From Anaerolineae bacterium (GTDB taxonomy: Bacteria > Chloroflexota > Anaerolineae > Aggregatilineales > Phototrophicaceae), in the NCBI GenBank assembly GCA_028284565.1, contig JANQRM010000573.1, positions 1-11,640 on the forward strand: 11,640 nucleotides of DNA, written 5' to 3'. The notes beneath the pieces were generated by a model that saw only the letters and a list, made by a program, of their open reading frames with translations, searched no databases and was not told the DNA's origin. Numbering within the stretch: position 1 is the first letter of the stretch; the number at the start of each line of letters is the position of its first letter. The translations under genes and the position numbers were made by a program. This document shows positions 1-5,973 of this stretch, piece after piece.

Positions 1-1
1 C

Positions 2-391
2 GATTCAATGGTACAAACCCCAGACCAAGCTCTTGAACTCGTTGAAAAAGTAGAAGGTCTCCAACTTACGCTCGATTGGGCGCAGATGGTGACACAGAAA
101 TTTCGATTAAATCAGATTGTCAAACTACTTCCACACACCCGGCACATCCACCTTCGGCAAGCTGCCAGCGAGAAATTGCAAACGCCATTCAAAAAAGGGA
201 AAGTCAATCTCGAATACATCATGAAATCCCTCAAAGATGAAGACTATCCGGGAATTATCTGTGTGGAATATATGCAGACCATCGGCTGGCATGGCATGAT
301 GGAAGTCAATAGCATTGTCGAATGCACCACCATGCGCGATGCCTTACGTGACCTGCGAGATGCTCAAGTTGCTCCGATGGATACAGTTTGA
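2..391 (+). CDS. Sugar phosphate isomerase/epimerase-like TIM-barrel protein, C-terminal part (5' end outside window)
   Basis: The frame is open to the left edge, so the first ATG in the window (position 8) is an internal Met and the gene is 5'-truncated. About 129 residues remain, roughly the C-terminal half of a protein family usually 260-280 residues long. The segment resembles the xylose isomerase-like TIM barrel (AP endonuclease 2 fold): RHIHLRQ is a beta strand carrying the usual His, and IICVEYMQ carries the late Glu that in the family is a divalent-metal ligand. The family isomerises or epimerises sugars, sugar phosphates or inositols in the cytoplasm; the substrate cannot be told from this fragment. 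The stop codon TGA (389-391) shares its A with the ATG of the next gene, so the two are probably co-transcribed and translationally coupled. Family call is fairly sure, specific activity is not. Confidence 0.75.
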   Translation, partial: DSMVQTPDQALELVEKVEGLQLTLDWAQMVTQKFRLNQIVKLLPHTRHIHLRQAASEKLQTPFKKGKVNLEYIMKSLKDEDYPGIICVEYMQTIGWHGMMEVNSIVECTTMRDALRDLRDAQVAPMDTV

Positions 392-1602
392 TGTCGATAG
401 CGGACAAACAACGCTCATTAGAAGAAAAGATCTTTCTAGAGGCGATGGGGAAACTTGATTTTGTTGAAATCACTGACTTAACAGATAAAAACGCTGTCTT
501 TGCTAAAGTTACCTCGTTGTTACAAGCCTTTATTGAGCAAGAGCATCCCCAACTAAGCGATGAGGAAAAATTACAATGCGAAACCTATTTTATCAATCAT
601 CTTTTACTGCAAGGTACTTTAACGCCATTATTCGCAGATAAAACAGTCGACGAGGTATTGGTATTGGAGGATAAGATATTCGTTACACGGGGTGGCAACC
701 GTCAACGCACTGATCTCAAGTTTCGTAACGAACATGAGGTGCTGACAATCCTAGACAGGATTTTTGGAGGACAAGGAATCCGTATTGATGAAGATAATCC
801 GTTCGCAACGAGTCGTTTAGATACTCATGACCATGTGTTTCGTGTCCAAGCAACCTATGGTTCGATAACCCAATATCAAACAACACTTCACTTTGAGAGA
901 GTCAAAGACCAACAAAGTGACCTTAATGAATGGGTTGAAAATGAAAGCCTATCAGCCGAATCTGCCAGCTTTTTACAAAATTGTGCATCAGTAGGCATCA
1001 ACCTTTTGGTTACAGGGGGTCATGCCACAGGCAAGGGTGGTTTAATCAATACCTTAATCCCCTTGATTCCATACGATCCCTATGTCATCCAAATTGCTGA
1101 ACCTGATTCACTCGTTCCACCACAAAGTCTTATCTTCTCGCAGTGGACAACTGAAACTGTCACAAAGCATCAGGATAGGCGAGATGTGCAACAACATAAG
1201 TTGGTACGTCAAGCGATGATGATACGCCCCGACTATCTGTTACTCGACAAACTTGTAGACATAGAAATCGCTGATTTAATCCTAGAATATCACGGTACAT
1301 GGTGGGGAACGTTATATTGTCCGGTGTTAGATGAAGTAATTCCAACACTGAGCGACATCGTAAACGCCCACTTTGACGCGCTATCGTCAGCAGATATTGA
1401 ACGCTCAATGGGACAAGGCTTGCAGATTATCGTTCACATGGAAGACAAAGGGATGGTTGAGCAAATTTGCGAAGTCACATTAGACGACGACAATCCAGTG
1501 CTAGTGCCACTTTACGAACGGAAGCATGGCACATTGACACGCACCAAAAACTATTTGAGTCCAAGTTTAGCTACTCAGCTGGGTGATAATCTGTCAGCAT
1601 AA
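391..1602 (+). CDS. CpaF/TadA-like type II/IV secretion ATPase paralogue with degenerate active site (probable pseudo-ATPase)
   Basis: 403 residues from the ATG at 391; a TTG directly before it is a less likely start, and TGATG overlap with the upstream stop supports coupling. The layout follows CpaF. There is an N-terminal helical part with LSDEEK, then the LTPLFADKTVDEVLVL segment matching the LLADPSVTEIMVNG region of CpaF, then RIDEDNP. A P-loop is at 209-216 and the RPDYLLLDKLVD strand at 279-290. The C-terminal segment (IIVHM to VPLYE) matches the CpaF C-terminus. Key residues are changed. The P-loop reads G-G-H-A-T-G-K-G, with Gly216 where Thr/Ser binds Mg-nucleotide, and Lys287 stands where the Walker B catalytic Glu belongs. 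The Asp box is AEPDS, and the His-box region reads WWGTLYCP (304-311) without the His. ATP hydrolysis is therefore unlikely. The frame is intact and the fold pattern conserved, so this looks like a retained pseudoenzyme rather than a decayed gene. It sits beside its paralogue at 1624-2883. Function unknown. Confidence 0.8.
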   Translation: MSIADKQRSLEEKIFLEAMGKLDFVEITDLTDKNAVFAKVTSLLQAFIEQEHPQLSDEEKLQCETYFINHLLLQGTLTPLFADKTVDEVLVLEDKIFVTRGGNRQRTDLKFRNEHEVLTILDRIFGGQGIRIDEDNPFATSRLDTHDHVFRVQATYGSITQYQTTLHFERVKDQQSDLNEWVENESLSAESASFLQNCASVGINLLVTGGHATGKGGLINTLIPLIPYDPYVIQIAEPDSLVPPQSLIFSQWTTETVTKHQDRRDVQQHKLVRQAMMIRPDYLLLDKLVDIEIADLILEYHGTWWGTLYCPVLDEVIPTLSDIVNAHFDALSSADIERSMGQGLQIIVHMEDKGMVEQICEVTLDDDNPVLVPLYERKHGTLTRTKNYLSPSLATQLGDNLSA

Positions 1603-1612
1603 TTATCATAAC

Positions 1613-1616
1613 GAGG
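1613..1616 (+). promoter_or_regulatory. Shine-Dalgarno sequence for the second ATPase paralogue
   Basis: GAGG lies seven bases before the ATG at 1624, in the 21-base spacer after the first paralogue. It fixes that start and suggests that both paralogues are read from one transcript, the first by coupling to the isomerase gene and the second by its own ribosome binding site. Confidence 0.6.
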
Positions 1617-1623
1617 ATTAATA

Positions 1624-2883
1624 ATGTCATTACTAGATAGGATAAACAAAAAGGGAAGCGGAAACCAACCAACAAAACACTATCGACCCATGCTACCAGA
1701 TGACGCGCCTCTAAGAGAAAAAATATTCTATGAAGTTCTCTCAGAAATGGATATGGTTGATCCCTATCCAAAACCAGCTCATGTTGAACCAGTATTCCAG
1801 TCGGTTGTAGAAGCAAATCATTCTCAACTCAGCGATGAGGAAAAATCACAAATCTGGGACTATATTTACAATGAACTGTTTGAGCAAGGAGAGTTAACTC
1901 ATTTGTTAGCGGACAAAAGCGTGGACGAGGTTCTTGTGTTGGGCAAGGAGGTATTTGTCACGAGGGATGGTCAGAGACAACTTGCAGAAATAACATTTCG
2001 TGATAATAACGGGATACTACGCATTTTGGATCGGATTGTTGCTCCACAAGGCATTCGGATTGACGAACATCATCCCATCCAAACGATACGGTTTGTGGCT
2101 CATGACCGAGCATTCCTTGTACACGCCACGATTGGAACCCTTACGATTATGAAACCCACAGTCCAATTTGAGACAGTCAAACGCGCTCGCTTTACCATGA
2201 ACCAATGTGTCGAAAATGGCACGCTATCTCCAGAAGCCTCAGATTTCTTACAAGCTTGTGTGACTTCAGGTATCAACCTGCTGGTGACAGGCTCACACAT
2301 TACGGGCAAAACTACTCTACTCAATACCTTGATTCCCACATTGCCAACATCTGCTATGATTATGCATATTGCAAGGCATGAAGAGCTGTTTCCATCTCAT
2401 CCAAGTCCCTTTGAGCAATGGATTACATGGACAGATCGAAGACCCAATTCAGAGGGCAAAGGCGCAATTCCTGTCCATCAGCTCGTATCACAGGCGATAC
2501 TCTTGCGTTCTGATTACCTCCTAATCGAAGAAATGGTTGGGCAAGAAATCGTCGATTTAATACTGGAATGTCGTGCAACGTGGTGGGGGACACTCTATTG
2601 TCCTGCCTTATATGAAGTCATTCCAACACTAATGGAATTTGCAAAAACCCATTCACATAACCTTCCTGAAGCGGTCATCCAACGCTACTTGGGTCATGCC
2701 TTAGATATTGTGGTTCATATGCATCGTGAACAGGATGGTTCCATTCATGTTCAGCTGATATGTGAAGTCGTTCTCGAAGATGATAAACCGACGCTGATAC
2801 CGTTATTTGAATATGACGGTACAGAGGTTGTCCGTACCCAGCATGACATGAGCGAGTCCCTACAAGCCCGTTTAGAATCGTAA
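1624..2883 (+). CDS. CpaF/TadA-like secretion ATPase paralogue with intact Walker A and B but missing Asp and His boxes
   Basis: 419 residues, and a clear paralogue of the preceding gene along its whole length. Shared segments include QLSDEEK, LADKSVDEVLVL, ILDRIV, GIRIDE, GINLLVTG, TWWGTLYCP and EVIPTL. An exact 16-base DNA match occurs at 556-571 and 1831-1846. Unlike its neighbour it has a canonical P-loop (Gly223 to Thr231, ending GKTT) and a Walker B strand DYLLIEEMVG (297-306), with Glu303 in the catalytic position. The Asp-box region reads HIARHEEL, so the usual Glu-Asp pair is absent. The His box of CpaF (LTTIHANS) is replaced by LYCPALYE after WWGT (320-323). The C-terminal LDIVVHM to LIPLFEYD segment matches CpaF well. 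Known CpaF/TadA proteins are cytoplasmic hexamers that drive Flp/Tad pilus assembly. No other pilus gene is visible here, so such a role is not supported. A mixed hexamer or dimer with the degenerate paralogue is an inference from adjacency. Confidence 0.82.
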   Translation: MSLLDRINKKGSGNQPTKHYRPMLPDDAPLREKIFYEVLSEMDMVDPYPKPAHVEPVFQSVVEANHSQLSDEEKSQIWDYIYNELFEQGELTHLLADKSVDEVLVLGKEVFVTRDGQRQLAEITFRDNNGILRILDRIVAPQGIRIDEHHPIQTIRFVAHDRAFLVHATIGTLTIMKPTVQFETVKRARFTMNQCVENGTLSPEASDFLQACVTSGINLLVTGSHITGKTTLLNTLIPTLPTSAMIMHIARHEELFPSHPSPFEQWITWTDRRPNSEGKGAIPVHQLVSQAILLRSDYLLIEEMVGQEIVDLILECRATWWGTLYCPALYEVIPTLMEFAKTHSHNLPEAVIQRYLGHALDIVVHMHREQDGSIHVQLICEVVLEDDKPTLIPLFEYDGTEVVRTQHDMSESLQARLES

Positions 2884-2891
2884 AATCAACG

Positions 2892-2921
2892 TTGGTTCTT
2901 GTGGTTTGGGCAATGTAAAAT
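2892..2921 (+). promoter_or_regulatory. Weak candidate promoter before the membrane-anchored protein gene
   Basis: TTGGTT (2892-2897) and TAAAAT (2916-2921) are separated by 18 bases and lie about 30 bases before the preferred ATG at 2953. Both hexamers match the sigma-70 consensus only partly. The gene could equally be read through from the ATPase pair, because no terminator is visible between them. Confidence 0.3.
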
Positions 2922-2952
2922 ACGCTCATCAAAGTTGGATGAAGCGAGTCAG

Positions 2953-3468
2953 ATGAAGAATCAACAAAATCAAAATCGAACCCTACTGATTACTGTCAGT
3001 GTGATTGTTATTGTGGTGATTGTGGCTATTGTCACCGCACTGTTTGTCCCACAAGAAACCAATCCTGCCTTTGCGTCGGCTGTTGATTTCGTCAATGCGG
3101 TCAGTCAGGGGAATGATGATGAGGCGATGTTGCAACTCAGTGATGATTTGCAAGCCTATGTATCGGTGAATTGTCCTGATGGACGTGCTTCTGCCTGTGT
3201 ACAAGCCAATATCCCCAATGAATGGGGCGCGTTCCAGAGTGCAGTCTATCGTCGTTCTCAGCCGGACGGAGCCAATGCGTGGGATATTCAACTCATCGCT
3301 ACGTATTCCGAAGGGCAGGGCTTTAGTGGTGTCTGTATTTACACTCGTGCAGAACGTTTTGCTGAGGCATGGAAAATCACGCGCTGGTCGGGTTTTGTGT
3401 CCTGTGATTTGCCGAATTCTGGCTTGCAGGGCTTGATGGCAGATGATGCTCCGAATCGCGTACCATGA
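2953..3468 (+). CDS. Membrane-anchored extracytoplasmic protein of unknown function
   Basis: 171 residues from the ATG at 2953. The frame is open further up to a TTG at 2899, but those 18 residues precede a typical N-terminus (MKNQQNQNRT, then a hydrophobic helix) and are unlikely to be translated. Residues 11-32 form one strong Val/Ile-rich transmembrane helix; the polar N-terminus with Lys and Arg suggests the C-terminal domain faces outside. That domain (about 36-171) starts with an FASAVDFVNAVSQGNDDEAM helix typical of small NTF2-like or DUF4878-like domains, followed by probable beta strands. It has four cysteines (74, 82, 128, 151) that could form two disulfides. I do not recognise a named family. 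Its stop overlaps the next start as ATGA, so the two envelope proteins are probably co-translated and may work together. Confidence 0.7.
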   Translation: MKNQQNQNRTLLITVSVIVIVVIVAIVTALFVPQETNPAFASAVDFVNAVSQGNDDEAMLQLSDDLQAYVSVNCPDGRASACVQANIPNEWGAFQSAVYRRSQPDGANAWDIQLIATYSEGQGFSGVCIYTRAERFAEAWKITRWSGFVSCDLPNSGLQGLMADDAPNRVP

Positions 3469-3857
3469 AACGATATCTTCTATTTTTTTTGTTGTTGATG
3501 TGTATCGCCTGTCAGCCACTTGTGCCAGCAAAGTCACCGCCACAACTTGACAACCCACCCAGCACATTCGTTGTAGTCACCGACACCACTTTTGATGCAG
3601 GAGATTTTGTTGTCGATTATCCGCACGGCTGGCGGGTAATTAAACTAAGTGAAGCCAATGCCCCCATACAAGTCGCTTTTGCCCATCCACAAGAGGACGT
3701 TGTGATTACGCTTTCGGTAGTTGACGCGGTTGGAGAAGCAACCAATGGAACAACTTATCGGCAACTTCAAAACAATATTATTCTCCAAGTAGAAGTATCA
3801 GGAGATGGAGAAGCCTACCTAATGGAAATACTCAACTCTGTCCGCATCCCAACATAA
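3465..3857 (+). CDS. Small secreted protein, probable lipoprotein
   Basis: 130 residues. The start ATG overlaps the upstream stop TGA (ATGA at 3465-3468), and there is no separate Shine-Dalgarno sequence, which points to coupled translation. The N-terminus is a lipoprotein-type signal: MKRY, a Leu/Phe-rich core, then MCIAC with Cys16 as the likely lipidated residue. The lipobox is imperfect (Cys instead of Leu/Val/Ile at -3), so a plain signal peptide is possible. A Pro-rich linker (about 18-33) leads to a domain of roughly 95 residues. Its FDAGDFVVDYPHGWRVI start resembles PsbP-like or DUF1795-like domains, which begin with a phrase like FSIDYPEGW; the ending LMEILNSVRI also fits that fold. 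Role unknown; it presumably sits outside the cytoplasmic membrane beside the preceding protein. Confidence 0.72.
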   Translation: MKRYLLFFLLLMCIACQPLVPAKSPPQLDNPPSTFVVVTDTTFDAGDFVVDYPHGWRVIKLSEANAPIQVAFAHPQEDVVITLSVVDAVGEATNGTTYRQLQNNIILQVEVSGDGEAYLMEILNSVRIPT

Positions 3858-3888
3858 AAGACAGTCGCCAGTGGGAGCTGACGACTGT
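3856..3888 (-). terminator. Hairpin terminator, best read on the minus strand
   Basis: ACAGTCG (3861-3867) and CGACTGT (3882-3888) pair perfectly. The inner CAG/CTG pairs extend the stem, and the one mismatch becomes a G-U pair only on the minus strand. On that strand the stem is followed by CTTTT, while on the plus strand no T run follows. It would end transcripts coming leftward and overlaps the stop of the lipoprotein gene. Confidence 0.5.
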
Positions 3889-4030
3889 GTAGGGAAAGAA
3901 ATATTTAGGGAGGGGTTTCTCTCGGTCTTTGCCGAGCAGATACCTAAGTCAGGTGTTGTTTTTGAGGAATGCGGTTCACTCTAGAAAGCATCACCACCGA
4001 GTATCCGTCCGGTACAACGCTAAGCATAGA
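3889..4030. ncRNA. Possible structured RNA in the intergenic region, strand unresolved
   Basis: No credible protein frame covers this stretch, yet it contains several nested inverted repeats. Stem 1 is 3903-3909 with 3943-3949, enclosing the perfect CTCGG/CCGAG hairpin (3921-3925 with 3932-3936). Stem 2 is GTGTTGT (3953-3959) with ACAACGC (4014-4020). It encloses two smaller stems, ATGC/GCAT (3969-3972 with 3988-3991) and ACCG/CGGT (3996-3999 with 4010-4013), and the latter stacks directly on stem 2. Stems 1 and 2 each contain a T-G pair that is a G-U wobble only in a plus-strand transcript. Against this, the terminator at the left edge and a weak promoter-like pair on the right suit a minus-strand RNA. 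It matches no RNA family I know. The stems are short and could be chance. Confidence 0.3.
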
Positions 4031-4036
4031 TGAAAT

Positions 4037-4065
4037 ACTGTAATATCTGTAGTAATGGATGTCAT
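4037..4065 (-). promoter_or_regulatory. Weak candidate minus-strand promoter for the intergenic RNA
   Basis: Read on the minus strand, ATGACA (4065-4060) and TACAGT (4042-4037) are 17 bases apart, matching five and four of six consensus bases. A transcript from here would start near 4030 and end at the hairpin plus CTTTT at 3856, about 175 bases. Support is modest. Confidence 0.25.
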
Positions 4066-4086
4066 GAAAAGCAGGTGACATTCCTC

Positions 4087-4116
4087 AAAAGCACTACTGC
4101 GACTTGTAGTGCTTTT
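4087..4116. terminator. Bidirectional Rho-independent terminator
   Basis: AAAAGCACTAC (4087-4097) and GTAGTGCTTTT (4106-4116) form a perfect 11-bp inverted repeat around an 8-base loop. Either strand yields a hairpin running into a T tract. It lies over the stop codon and last residues of the minus-strand PH-like gene. It can stop that gene's transcript, and also rightward transcripts from the lipoprotein operon before they run antisense into it. Confidence 0.85.
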
Positions 4117-4636
4117 CGATGCGCTGAATCAGACGCTCATAATGTGCATGGCTACGATTCGTCACAGCAATTACTGTTTTCCCTCGTTCCCCCACAAAAA
4201 AGCCTGTTGTCCGATATTGAAAGGGTAATCCACGCACAACCAACATCTTACCCTCTGCCGGACGATACGTTTTACGCCCACTCAAGACACGGCGTTCCAC
4301 TTCTTGGTCACTCGTCGGCAAAAGCGGATAATCTTTGACGGCTTCCACGTTCTCCCATGCGATGAATTGCTCCCGCCAAATCAGGGGTTGAATCAACAAA
4401 CCATCATCCGACACTTCGACTGGCGGAGTATTGCTCAGTCCCATCATTACAGGGACCATGAGCAAGGCAGTCAACAAAGCAGAGAGCATGAGCAAAGGCA
4501 AACCCAAACTCAGCGCAATGCCAATTTGTAGGGGTATCGTGATCGTCATAATGACCAGCAACCCAAAGAGAATGTATTGGATTAGGCGATATACAGTCGG
4601 GTTCGGATGGGGATAAAAGGTTGGTTTTGCCATCAT
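4094..4636 (-). CDS. Two-TM membrane protein with PH-like (bPH) cytosolic domain
   Basis: 180 residues counted from the first of two adjacent ATGs; the second (MAKPTF) is equally possible, since neither has a strong Shine-Dalgarno sequence. Residues 17-38 and 41-66 are two adjoining hydrophobic helices forming a membrane hairpin. From about 72 onward the protein is soluble: VEVSDDGLLIQPLIWREQFIAWENVEAVKDY has the strand pattern of bacterial PH-like domains, in which a W-x-x-(I/V) segment ends the first sheet. It ends in a charged helix (HYERLIQRIEKHYKSQ). Such proteins are usually of unknown function. The gene begins 43 bases after the stop of the phosphofructokinase gene on the same strand, with no terminator between, so the two are probably one transcript; nothing in the sequence links their functions. 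Its last codons lie inside the bidirectional terminator. Confidence 0.75.
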   Translation of the reverse strand: MMAKPTFYPHPNPTVYRLIQYILFGLLVIMTITIPLQIGIALSLGLPLLMLSALLTALLMVPVMMGLSNTPPVEVSDDGLLIQPLIWREQFIAWENVEAVKDYPLLPTSDQEVERRVLSGRKTYRPAEGKMLVVRGLPFQYRTTGFFVGERGKTVIAVTNRSHAHYERLIQRIEKHYKSQ

Positions 4637-4679
4637 CCCATTTTATCAGGACTTTATGTCAAATCAGAGGATTGCTTGA

Positions 4680-5804
4680 CTAATCCCCCATACACACATC
4701 CAAATCCCGCGCGGTTTGAATCCATTGATGATCCAGTGGAACGTTTTTCCGCTTGCCAACAACATCTTCGAGGGGAACGGCTGCTGTGCCTTCGCCGCGC
4801 GCCGCCACCATAATGCCGTAATGTTCCTCTTGAATATAATGCGCGCAAGCAGTGCCTAAGCGGGTTGCCAACAGACGATCCACCGCAGAAGGAATTCCTC
4901 CGCGTTGCAGATGTCCTAAGATGGTCACCCGTGATTCTAACCCAGTGCGTTTTTCCAATTGCTGAGTCATCTCACTCGTTGAGGCTTTACGAGCCACCTC
5001 AATGTCAGCAATCTTCTTCTTCGCCGCCTTGCGTGCTTTCTTGGTGCTCGCTTTCTCGCGGCTTTGTTCGGCTTTATGCAATTGTTCAGCGAGGTCTTTG
5101 GGCATAGCCCCTTCAGAGACTGCCACGATACTAAAGCGACTCCCGCCACGACTCCGACGCATTATCGCATCTGCTACACGGTCAATATCATAAGGGATTT
5201 CGGGTATTAGTATGACATCTGCGCCTCCCGCGACACCAGCACCCAACGCCAACCAGCCGGTATTATGACCCATAATTTCCACAACAATAATCCGATGATG
5301 ACTATGTGCCGTGCTATGCAGGCGGTCTATTGCATCCGTTGCAATGGTTAATGCCGTATCAAAGCCAAAGGTTGCATCCGTACACACCACATCATTATCA
5401 ATCGTCTTCGGCAAGGTGATGATATTTAAGCCCTTTTGATGCAGACGAAAGGCGTTCTTCTGTGTGCCGCCACCCCCCAAACAAACCAAAGCGTCCAGAT
5501 GTAATTTGTTATAGTTATCCACCATCAAATCGGTCATATCTTGGGTTTTATTACCAATCGGCATCTTATGCGGTTTATCCCGACTCGTCCCCAAAATCGT
5601 CCCGCCCACCGTTAAAATTCCCGATAATGCATCCGCATTCAGTCGCATCCGACGATTTTGCATCAATCCTCGGAAGCCATCAAGAAAGCCGATAAATCGC
5701 GTGTTATGGGCATTAATTCCCGCTTTCCCAATCCCACGTATTGCCGCATTCAAGCCCGGACTATCCCCACCTGCTGTCAAAATTCCCACAAATTTACGCG
5801 CCAT
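4680..5804 (-). CDS. 6-phosphofructokinase, PfkA superfamily
   Basis: 374 residues from the ATG at 5804, chosen because GGAG stands nine bases before it and homology starts at once ([20 protein letters not shown]). An open extension to 5879 lacks such a site. The enzyme phosphorylates fructose 6-phosphate to the 1,6-bisphosphate in glycolysis. Visible motifs are GGDSPGLN (12-19), GGGGT (110-114), PKTIDND (132-138, Asp136 the catalytic base), MGHNTGW (178-184), and GHLQRGG with Arg301. By E. coli PfkA numbering, Gly stands at 104 (as in ATP enzymes) and Lys at 124 (as in pyrophosphate and related enzymes). Asp103 is replaced by Gly, and Arg162 by His. The phosphoryl donor is therefore not certain, though Gly104 favours ATP. 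A Lys/Ala-rich charged insertion (about 247-275) sits before the GHLQRGG strand, where E. coli PfkA has only a short helix. It is followed by the PH-like membrane gene on the same strand. Confidence 0.93.
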   Translation of the reverse strand: MARKFVGILTAGGDSPGLNAAIRGIGKAGINAHNTRFIGFLDGFRGLMQNRRMRLNADALSGILTVGGTILGTSRDKPHKMPIGNKTQDMTDLMVDNYNKLHLDALVCLGGGGTQKNAFRLHQKGLNIITLPKTIDNDVVCTDATFGFDTALTIATDAIDRLHSTAHSHHRIIVVEIMGHNTGWLALGAGVAGGADVILIPEIPYDIDRVADAIMRRSRGGSRFSIVAVSEGAMPKDLAEQLHKAEQSREKASTKKARKAAKKKIADIEVARKASTSEMTQQLEKRTGLESRVTILGHLQRGGIPSAVDRLLATRLGTACAHYIQEEHYGIMVAARGEGTAAVPLEDVVGKRKNVPLDHQWIQTARDLDVCMGD

Positions 5805-5816
5805 AGGTGTTTTCTC

Positions 5817-5820
5817 CAAA
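5817..5820 (-). promoter_or_regulatory. Shine-Dalgarno sequence deciding the phosphofructokinase start
   Basis: On the minus strand TTTGGAGAAAACACCTATG places GGAG nine bases before the ATG at 5804. No such site precedes the in-frame ATGs further upstream (5834 and 5879). This supports the shorter protein. Confidence 0.6.
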
Positions 5821-5927
5821 TAATCTATAGCCATATCATACGCCGAACACTCAGAAAAACCGAATCGCTTCCTGTACATAAGACAGTATCCGAAATCTTA
5901 AGCCAGACTAGTCGCTACAATAGGGTA

Positions 5928-5936
5928 TGCTATAAT
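5928..5936 (+). promoter_or_regulatory. Extended -10 promoter for the glycosyltransferase operon
   Basis: TGC followed by a perfect TATAAT (5931-5936) makes an extended -10 element, which explains the lack of a good -35 hexamer. The expected start near 5943 gives a leader of about 30 bases to the ATG at 5974. The promoter lies in the 169-bp divergent region between this operon and phosphofructokinase. A TACAAT at 5916-5921 is a second, weaker -10 candidate. Confidence 0.7.
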
Positions 5937-5973
5937 CGCGCCTTCAAACTCAGGAATGGGATGGAAACACCAC

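Noticed and set aside
1160..1408. Minus-strand open frame of 82 codons inside the first ATPase gene
   Set aside because: It is wholly antisense to a well-supported coding sequence, with no ribosome site or recognisable domain.
391..1602. Calling the first ATPase copy a pseudogene
   Set aside because: The frame is intact over 403 codons and the structural framework, including the C-terminal segment and WWGTLYCP, is kept; only catalytic residues differ, which fits a pseudoenzyme better than decay.
2983..3567. Open frame of 194 codons on the minus strand
   Set aside because: It lies antisense over two plus-strand genes with clear envelope-protein features, and its composition (runs of Asn/His, mixed charges) has no family resemblance.
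3889..4030. 6S RNA, RNase P or a known riboswitch in the intergenic region
   Set aside because: The CTCGG/CCGAG hairpin recalls part of 6S RNA, but there is no single long rod-like helix with central bubble. No RNase P core motif and no FMN, TPP or SAM riboswitch consensus is visible, and no plus-strand gene follows.
4030..4338. Plus-strand open frame of 102 codons starting in the intergenic region
   Set aside because: Most of it is antisense to the PH-like gene, it runs straight through the strong terminator hairpin at 4087-4116, and no ribosome site precedes it.
5805..5930. Minus-strand promoter for phosphofructokinase
   Set aside because: TATGAT and TATAGA are possible -10 hexamers upstream, but no -35 hexamer with more than two consensus matches lies at a fitting distance, so no site was called.
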